Source: Melioribacteraceae bacterium
GTDB lineage: Bacteria > Bacteroidota > Ignavibacteria > Ignavibacteriales > Melioribacteraceae
Direction: 5' to 3'
Assembly (NCBI GenBank): GCA_015493615.1
Contig: WGCV01000059.1
Span: 1-46,903 of the forward strand
Length of the DNA stretch: 46,903 nt
The notes beneath the pieces were generated by a model that was not told where the DNA came from, did not search any database, and worked only from the letters and a program-made list of their open reading frames with translations. Position numbers and translations under genes: made by a program. This document shows, piece by piece, positions 41,901 to 46,903 of this stretch (position 1 is the first letter of the stretch; each line of letters opens with the position of its first letter).

Positions 41901-43478
41901 AAAGGAACGCTCCCTTATGCACTGTTCGGGGAAAATGAGGTTAACGGAGGGACTCAGACTTTGAGTTTTACAGCCCGTGATTTTGATTTATCCGCTCTTG
42001 CCAAATTTATTCCGTCGCTTGCAAATCAAACGGGAATATTAAATTCCTCAATTTCAATTTCGGGAGATTTGAAAAACCCGATGCTAAACGGATTTGCCAA
42101 GATAGAAAATGGTAAGTTTAAAGTTTTAAGCACCGGAATGGATTATAATATCGGCGCCGATTTCGTTTTTAAAAATAACTTAATATCAATCAACAAAATG
42201 TTTGTCGAAACCGGTGAAAAATCAAAGCTGCATGGGAGAGTCGATTTCGGAGGCTCGTTTTTGCTCGACCATTACAAGTTCAGAGAGTTTTCGGTAACAG
42301 CTGCGGGAGAACTTCCTTTGTTGGATGAAAGATCCCGTTATGCGAGTCCCGATTTGTACGGCTCTCTGATTATCGGCACAAACGGTAAGCTGCGGATAGA
42401 GTACATGAACGACAGAGCGTTGCTTAAAGGAAATCTAATAATAAAACAGGGCGATATTACTCTCTCAAACGAGAACTCAGCATCGTCGGTTGACGTTTCA
42501 AATATTGATTATGTTTATTATGTCGATTCGACCAAAATTAACCAGACCGAGCTGCTTCTGAAGAATTATCTTGCCGAAAAGTTAAGCGAAAGTGAAATAA
42601 AGAACTTTTCCGGTGAAACTTTGTTTGATTACGATTTGAATCTATCTATTGAAAACAGGGCTTCGCTGACTTTCATTTTTTCGAAAACGGTTAATCAGAA
42701 ACTTTACGTAATTACGAACGGTTCGCTTTTGATTTCGAATCTCGGCGGCAACCGGTCGGTGCAGGGGACGTTTAACCTGCTGCCCGGTTCCAGACTTGAG
42801 TTTTTTAGAACTTTTGACGCTACGGGTTACGTTCGCTTCGAGGGCGATTTATCCAACCCCTATTTTAATATCGAAGCGGTTTACGAAGGTAATTATGTCA
42901 GCTCTTCTTCTACGTCAAACGATGTGGAAAAACTTGTGGCGGTCAAAATTAAATTGGATGGGACGCTTAAGGAGCTTGCCAAGAAGCTTGCCACCGATAA
43001 ATCCAACATCTCGGTTTATGTCGGAAAGAAAAATATCGATAACAACGTTGCCGACCCGCAGCTTTCCGCATCCGATGCGTTTTCGTTTATTCTGACGGGT
43101 AAGTTCAGCAGAGATTTAACATCCAATGAAAGATATCAGCTTTCCAGCGAGTTGGCTAACACGGCAACCTCGATGCTCGGCTCGGTTATGGCCGGATTCT
43201 TAAATGCGCAAGTAGGTGATTTGATTAACGATATTCAGGTGAAACAATCGGACTATTTTACAAAGATTACGCTCAAGGGGAGGGTCGGAGGATTTTACTA
43301 TTCAGTAGGCGGAAGCCAGCAGGTTTTTCAAGATTTATCAACGGCAACCTGGCGGTTGGAATATTTTTTTAATAAGAATTTATCATTCCGGGTAGAACGG
43401 CGGGAACCGTTGACCGGATATTTCAGTAATACACAGATGACGGATGAAGTAGCGATAAAATATAAAGTAACTTTTTAA
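38988..43478 (+). CDS. tamB: TamB-like / AsmA-like inter-membrane transport protein
   Basis: 1496 residues. One N-terminal membrane helix (about 22-45, HKIVSGFILLAVVAIALLLLSIGFA), a very long series of beta-strand repeats, and a C-terminal DUF490/TamB domain (last ~330 residues: GNLIIKQGDITLSN, VQGTFNLLPGSRLEFFR, ATGYVRFEGDLSNPYFNIEA, ASDAFSFILTGKF, WRLEYFFNKNLSFRVERRE). Such bridge-like proteins span the periplasm and are implicated in lipid flow to the outer membrane and in outer-membrane protein assembly with TamA. No tamA lies beside it. It begins at the base after hldE2, tying it to heptose/LPS genes. Confidence 0.92.
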   Translation: MSDEKVNIPGKKKEFKRSAFHKIVSGFILLAVVAIALLLLSIGFAQTSWFRSIAREKIIETVNENINGKFYLKSVNGTFINSLKLNDFGVVVNGDTLLSCKEAYLKLSLQALLVKKIFISKAWLEKPVVKFLENENGKWNLSALLINHSENKNRVKNNKGTEQTTRGNFPFIFEIGDLEVRKGNFLVKDFAHLQDDSIYKYVNYRDLHINNLNLKVNALGDINKNEFALFLKNLSFDDNLKRFSLKQAKGIFLVKPDLIEVKYLNVKTDSSLVTLSTKFNGLNLFDKINYSGFKDYPVSLTLNASPFRFSDLSTFLPSVSFLRGPIVADLKVSGKYGKLKIDKLKLKRGYTDLNLTGELKNLEKPENLYIDAKINKSRIDYDEVRGLLAGLNLPEYDKVRLDSVNIHYYGEPIKFNADIAAKADKGYFNAKTFFDFTGREMIYDVALNGKMLDLFPVIKKKTSLNFSAGIAGKGTNPKTMENSLRAKIVHSKLNGYNINSLSCDTHSAEGVSDVALSGEINGARFSSRTHVGFLPGNREYTFSSRINNLDLSKITFDSTLASNLNFNINFTSEALEKNNVDGEINVRFDSSLFRGTPALSNTHWQINFWGDSIRKNFDLESELLDASIQGDFNYHELPPLVATQGSRIAKLFIDEIRKQFYADYPADTLRNVDLVSDLPKLKLKYDFLIKNSDLPEKILNLKKLRFNGYFKGSIFNDKKKFSFANNTFLENFVMLNDSKLYFTKNFQFETNIKNVNTENKINNLTIYAKMNADNVFAEREISSPKFLIDLKNGNLAFNFSATVDTNYAFVSQGEINVTDTSDKIKFEKLSLTSYGEKWENNLPFNLSAAHGTLKINNFNLQNDSARINIRGFYNNNGTNDISFDAENVLLDRVLTSAIGSKEKDFAGKINMHGKIFGAVSKPSFTGALTCEDFTFRNKNFGDLKFTESYSNGVSTLSLNLKDKKNFDRLTLKGTLPYALFGENEVNGGTQTLSFTARDFDLSALAKFIPSLANQTGILNSSISISGDLKNPMLNGFAKIENGKFKVLSTGMDYNIGADFVFKNNLISINKMFVETGEKSKLHGRVDFGGSFLLDHYKFREFSVTAAGELPLLDERSRYASPDLYGSLIIGTNGKLRIEYMNDRALLKGNLIIKQGDITLSNENSASSVDVSNIDYVYYVDSTKINQTELLLKNYLAEKLSESEIKNFSGETLFDYDLNLSIENRASLTFIFSKTVNQKLYVITNGSLLISNLGGNRSVQGTFNLLPGSRLEFFRTFDATGYVRFEGDLSNPYFNIEAVYEGNYVSSSSTSNDVEKLVAVKIKLDGTLKELAKKLATDKSNISVYVGKKNIDNNVADPQLSASDAFSFILTGKFSRDLTSNERYQLSSELANTATSMLGSVMAGFLNAQVGDLINDIQVKQSDYFTKITLKGRVGGFYYSVGGSQQVFQDLSTATWRLEYFFNKNLSFRVERREPLTGYFSNTQMTDEVAIKYKVTF

Positions 43479-43562
43479 TGAAAGATAAAAAACACATTTT
43501 GATTGCGGATCTAAAAAGACACTGTCCGCTTTAGGCAGATTGCGAGCGAAAGAAAACAAGCC

Positions 43563-43708
43563 GTCATTGCGAGCGAACGGAGTAAGCGCGGCTCCGCCTT
43601 GGCGGACTCACCGGAATATTCAACCTCAGCGGTTAAACCGTTGTTGAATATTTGGCAATAGCGTGTTCTCCAGTGAGATTGCTTCGTCGCTCCGCTTCTC
43701 GCAATGAC
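43563..43708. repeat. 146-bp GTCATTGCGAG composite inverted repeat, copy 1
   Basis: Bounded by GTCATTGCGAG (43563-43573) and CTCGCAATGAC (43698-43708). The centre holds AATATTCAAC...GTTGAATATT enclosing CGGTT-TA-AACCG-like arms, and GCTCCGCC...GGCGGA lies to the left. Near-identical to 43897-44042. Confidence 0.88.
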
Positions 43709-43896
43709 GAGACGGCGGTAGGAACAAGTTTTGTAATTATACAAGGTGGGGAAAATAGACACCCCGTCTTCCGACTTCGCTCCGCTTCATCGGAATCCAC
43801 CCCTCTCTCGAGAGGGGAATTTAGCTCCGCTTAAAGCGGAGGCGTAAAAAACAGGCTGTTCGCTTTAGGCGGATTGCGTGCGAAAGGAAACAAGCC

Positions 43897-44042
43897 GTCA
43901 TTGCGAGTGAACGGAATGAGCGCGGCTCCGCCTTGGCGGACTCACCGGAATATTCAACCTCAGCGGTTAAACCGTTGTTGAATATTCGGCAACAGCGTGT
44001 TCTCCAGTGAGATTGCTTCGTCGCTCCGCTTCTCGCAATGAC
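43897..44042. repeat. 146-bp GTCATTGCGAG composite inverted repeat, copy 2
   Basis: Same length and ends as copy 1, differing at only a handful of positions by eye, in direct orientation 334 bp downstream. The ~35 bases before both copies (CGCTTTAGGC-GATTGCG-GCGAAAG-AAACAAGCC) are also alike, so the duplicated unit is somewhat larger than 146 bp. Confidence 0.88.
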
Positions 44043-44128
44043 GCCAAAACATAAATATCGTCCGCCCAAGGCGGAATTGCGGTTAACCGCGATATAAAAA
44101 AACAGAAAAAATTAGGAAATAGAAGCAA

Positions 44129-46231
44129 ATGAAAAAAAGATTAAAAGCATTTTTTAGAAATCATCCGACGCTTAAGATTAAGCCGAAGGAAATAGCAAAA
44201 AAACTTAAATTAAACGAATTTGAATATGAGCAGATGAAGCACACACTTCGTCAGCTTGAAAAGGAGTTTTTTATTGAAAGAGTAGGGAAACGATATCTCT
44301 ATCTTCCCGAAATGAGTAAGGAACTTAAAGGAACCTTCCTTTATAAAGGGGAGGGGAAAGGTTACGGATTTGTTGTTACGGACGACAAGGTTATCCGCGA
44401 CGTTTTTATCCCGAATAAATTTATCGGGCGCGCAATTGACGGAGACACAGTTGAGATTGAACTCCTTGCCAAGAAAAGGGGGAAGAATTTTGAAGGAAAA
44501 GTAATCAATATACTTGAGCGTAAGCATAAGGAATTAGTCGGAACGCTCCGGAAGTCCAAATCATTTTGGTTTGTTATACCGGAAGATGAAAATATTCCGT
44601 ACAAAATAATTATTCCGCCTAATATGCTTAAAGGGGCGAAATCCAACGATAAGGTAGTTGTAGGCGAGCTTGTTTGGGACGACGAAAGCGTTCTGCCGGA
44701 AGGTAAAGTCGTAACGGTTCTCGGGAAAGCGGGCACGTACGATGTTGAGATTAATTCCATCGCGCAGGAGTTCGGGTTTTCTCCTCAATTTGAGAAAAAG
44801 GTTTTATCCGAAGCGAAAAAGATTAAGGTTACGATTCCCGAGGAGGAGATTAAATCCCGTGTTGATTTCAGAGCCGAACCGACTTTTACAATTGATCCGG
44901 CTGACGCTAAGGATTTTGACGACGCTCTATCGATTTCAAAATTGGAAAATGGGAATTACAAAATCGGGATTCACATTGCCGATGTTACTCACTATGCAAA
45001 AAAGGGAACTGCAATTTTCGAGGAAGCTCAGGAGAGAGCCACAAGCGTTTATTTTGTCGGGAAAGTGGTCCCGATGTTTCCGGAAAGATTATCGAATAAC
45101 ATCTGTTCGTTAGTGCCTAAAAAAGACCGGCTTACCTTTTCCGTAATCGTTGAAATGACTCCCCGCGGGAAAGTTGTTAAATCTCAAATCGCAAAGACGA
45201 TAATCAGGAGTAAAAAAAGATTCAATTACGAAGAAGCGCAGGAAATTTTGAATCGTAAGAAAGGAGTATTTTACGAGGAATTGAATACGCTTAATGAAAT
45301 TGCAAAAAAACTGCGCCGTAAAAGGTTTAACTCCGGCAGCATTAATTTTCATTCCGCCGAAGTTAAATTTACGCTTGATAAAAACGGTGTCCCTTTGAAA
45401 GCGGAAGTTAAAAAAGAAATCGACACTAACCATCTTGTTGAAGAATATATGCTTCTTGCAAATAAAATTGTAGCGACTACAATCGGAGCGAAAAAGAGCA
45501 AGTCCGAAATTAAGCCTTTTGTTTATCGTGTTCATGATTTGCCGGATACCGAAAAGCTGAAAGAATTTGCAAAGTTTGTTAAATCGCTTGGCTATTCTTT
45601 CGATTACAGAGAAGCAAAAAACGCTAAGCAGTTTCAGCGGTTGCTGCAACAGGTAAAAGGGACGGAAGAGGAAGCCGTGATAAACGAAGTCGCGATTCGT
45701 TCTATGGCAAAAGCTAAATATTCCGTAAATAACATCGGGCATTACGGTTTGGGGTTTAAGTACTACACACATTTTACTTCGCCGATCCGTCGTTTCCCGG
45801 ATATGGTTGTGCACGATTTGCTTCACGGCTATTTGAGAGGCAAATCAGAATACACGCTGCGCGAACTTGACGGTATCTGCGAACATTCCTCAAGTCAGGA
45901 AATGAAAGCTACTCAAGCCGAGAGAATTTCGATTAAATACAAGCAGATTGAGTTTATGATAAATCATATCGGCGATGTTTTTCACGGCATTATTTCAGGC
46001 GTAACCAATTATGGAATATTTGTTCAGATTACGGAAACGCTTGCCGAAGGTTTGATTAGATTAAGAGATATGAATAATGATTTTTATATTTATGATGAGA
46101 AAAATTATTCTCTCGTCGGAAGAAGGACAAAGCGCGTTTTCCGACTTGGCGATAAAATAAAAGTTCAGGTCGTGCGAGTTGACGAAAAGAAAAAACTGAT
46201 TGATTTCGCGCTTTATGATGGTGAACTGTAA
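44129..46231 (+). CDS. rnr: Ribonuclease R
   Basis: 700 residues. Processive 3'-5' hydrolytic exoribonuclease that degrades structured RNA. An N-terminal helix-turn-helix-like segment (LKIKPKEIAKKLKLNEFEYEQMKHTLRQLEKE is split here over residues 15-46) is followed by cold-shock domains, the RNB domain with DPADAKDFDDALS aspartates and HFTSPIRRFPDMVVHDLL, and a C-terminal S1 domain (GVTNYGIFVQI). TAGGAAATAGAAGCAA precedes the ATG. The final codons GGT GAA CTG TAA are also the start of the tandem repeat that follows. Confidence 0.96.
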   Translation: MKKRLKAFFRNHPTLKIKPKEIAKKLKLNEFEYEQMKHTLRQLEKEFFIERVGKRYLYLPEMSKELKGTFLYKGEGKGYGFVVTDDKVIRDVFIPNKFIGRAIDGDTVEIELLAKKRGKNFEGKVINILERKHKELVGTLRKSKSFWFVIPEDENIPYKIIIPPNMLKGAKSNDKVVVGELVWDDESVLPEGKVVTVLGKAGTYDVEINSIAQEFGFSPQFEKKVLSEAKKIKVTIPEEEIKSRVDFRAEPTFTIDPADAKDFDDALSISKLENGNYKIGIHIADVTHYAKKGTAIFEEAQERATSVYFVGKVVPMFPERLSNNICSLVPKKDRLTFSVIVEMTPRGKVVKSQIAKTIIRSKKRFNYEEAQEILNRKKGVFYEELNTLNEIAKKLRRKRFNSGSINFHSAEVKFTLDKNGVPLKAEVKKEIDTNHLVEEYMLLANKIVATTIGAKKSKSEIKPFVYRVHDLPDTEKLKEFAKFVKSLGYSFDYREAKNAKQFQRLLQQVKGTEEEAVINEVAIRSMAKAKYSVNNIGHYGLGFKYYTHFTSPIRRFPDMVVHDLLHGYLRGKSEYTLRELDGICEHSSSQEMKATQAERISIKYKQIEFMINHIGDVFHGIISGVTNYGIFVQITETLAEGLIRLRDMNNDFYIYDEKNYSLVGRRTKRVFRLGDKIKVQVVRVDEKKKLIDFALYDGEL

Positions 46232-46903
46232 ATGGTAAACAGTAAACAGTGAACAGACTGTGAAGGTTGAAATAAAGTAATTGGATGTTGATATACTTAA
46301 AATAAATTGGTTCTCGGAATTCGGTATTAGATCAACCTTCGAGGTTACAAGATTAATTTAGAAATTCTTTATTGATAAAGCAATAAACGCATCTTCACTA
46401 TTTGCCGAATATTAAAAACCTCGAAGGTTTTTTGATAACGGGATGACTTTTTGCGCAATTTATCGAACGGTGAACTGTAAATGGTAAACAGTAAACAGTG
46501 AACAGACTGTGAAGGTTGAAATGAAGAAATTGGATGTTTATATGCTTACACAAATTGGTTCTCGGAATTCGGTATTAAATCAACCTTCGAGGTTACAAGA
46601 TTAATTTAGAAATTCTTTATTGATAAAACAATGAACGAATCTTCACTATTTGCTGAATATTAAAAACCTCGAAGGTTTTTTGAAAACAGGATGACTTTTT
46701 GCGCAATTTATCGAACAGTGAACTGTTAATAGTGGACAGACTGTGAAGGTTGAAATGAAGAAATTGGATGTTGATATGCTTAAACAAACTGATTCTCGGA
46801 ATTCGGTATTAAATCAACCTTCGAGGTTACAAGATTAATTTAGAAATTCTTTATTGATAAAGCAATAAACGCATCTTCACTATTTGTTGAATATTAAAAA
46901 CCT
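46220..46903 (+). repeat. Tandem array of 248/249-bp units (2.75 copies, runs off the window)
   Basis: Unit 1 46220-46468 (249 bp), unit 2 46469-46716 (248 bp), unit 3 46717-46903 (cut by the edge; it lacks ~14 bp near its start). Each begins GTGAACTGT.AAT.GT and contains AACCTTCGAGGTT (46334-46346 in unit 1) and, 80 bp later, its reverse complement within AAAAACCT-CGA-AGGTTTTT (46414-46432; 46662-46680), a terminator-like hairpin. No ORF. TTGAAA (46267-46272) and TATACT (46292-46297) could be a weak promoter in unit 1. Confidence 0.92.

Larger units (their letters stand above)
43479..44128. other. Repeat-rich intergenic region between tamB and rnr
   Basis: 650 bp without a credible gene; open frames such as 43511-43762 minus, 43821-44069 minus and 43652-43834 run through the two 146-bp repeats. 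Between the repeats are CCACCCCTCTCTCGAGAGGGG (palindrome at about 43797-43817) and GCTCCGCTTAAAGCGGAGGC (43823-43842). After the second repeat, CCGCCCAAGGCGG (44062-44074) and GCGGTTAACCGC (44080-44091) are further palindromes. Confidence 0.7.

Noticed and set aside
43511-44069. Two similar 82-83-residue minus-strand frames
   Set aside because: Their similarity comes from the duplicated 146-bp repeat, not from a gene family; both are full of palindromes.
45110-45826. 238-residue open frame on the minus strand inside rnr
   Set aside because: Antisense shadow of the RNB domain, with Phe/Arg/Asn-rich composition typical of such frames.
46220-46903. CRISPR array
   Set aside because: Units are 248/249 bp and almost fully alike, with no short repeat/variable spacer alternation and no cas genes.

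Overview
The window is a chromosomal segment of a free-living, Gram-negative bacterium that most resembles the Ignavibacteria (Bacteroidota/Chlorobi lineage). The evidence is two secreted proteins with type IX secretion sorting tails (NYPNPFNP...GQKVATLVN and NFPNPF...GREITTLIN), an outer-membrane biogenesis set (MlaEFD, TamB, LolA-like, heptose activation), a superoxide reductase typical of anaerobes or microaerobes, AT-rich DNA and frequent TTG starts. No phage, transposase, CRISPR array, rRNA or tRNA was found. Most of the window is ordinary core genome. The accessory material is mainly intergenic repeats plus one poorly understood redox/ABC operon at the left.

Layout. 1-784: 3' end of a secreted T9SS substrate. 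860-5657: tightly packed operon of a membrane polyferredoxin with HMA-like tail modules, an ABC ATPase, an ABC permease and a DUF4857-type protein. 5751-6134 (-): superoxide reductase. 6456-7733: enolase. 7803-10551 (-): MlaD, MlaF, MlaE and a stand-alone glycogen-binding-like (CBM48) protein. 10820-14512: PdxJ, an Asp-box propeller T9SS protein and an adenosine-type deaminase. 14513-15970: 1.4 kb of repeats. 15971-18353: rpsO-pnp. 18826-30255: long collinear run of dus, rng, transaldolase-like aldolase, gcvT, comB-like, ftsK, lolA-like, a flippase-like membrane protein, a beta-barrel protein, uppP and a secreted cyclophilin. 30566-33172: a sodium-dependent symporter, its 35-residue MetS-like small subunit (easily missed) and holA, all overlapping. 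33577-34777: ECF sigma factor and probable anti-sigma factor. 34987-36199: atypical SDR protein and rpmE. 36414-43478: periplasmic propeller protein, split hldE1/hldE2 and tamB. 44129-46231: rnr, followed by tandem 248/249-bp repeats to the right edge.

How the genes relate. Several blocks serve envelope construction: Mla lipid transport, heptose activation (HldE1+HldE2) next to TamB, LolA-like carrier, UppP, and DivIVA-independent division/segregation through FtsK. RNA metabolism is well represented (PNPase, RNase G, RNase R, Dus, S15, L31). The most interesting under-described unit is 860-5657. It combines a NosR/NapH-like iron-sulfur membrane protein, a NosF/NosY-like ABC pair and DUF4857, a gene layout that recalls metal or cofactor maturation systems, but with an unknown target.

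Non-coding structure is abundant: two 146-bp inverted composite repeats, two triple-hairpin cassettes at distant loci, a GTCATTCTGA family downstream of several genes, an inverted repeat that covers the mlaE ribosome-binding site, a possible operator before the superoxide reductase gene, and a hairpin in the rpsO leader.
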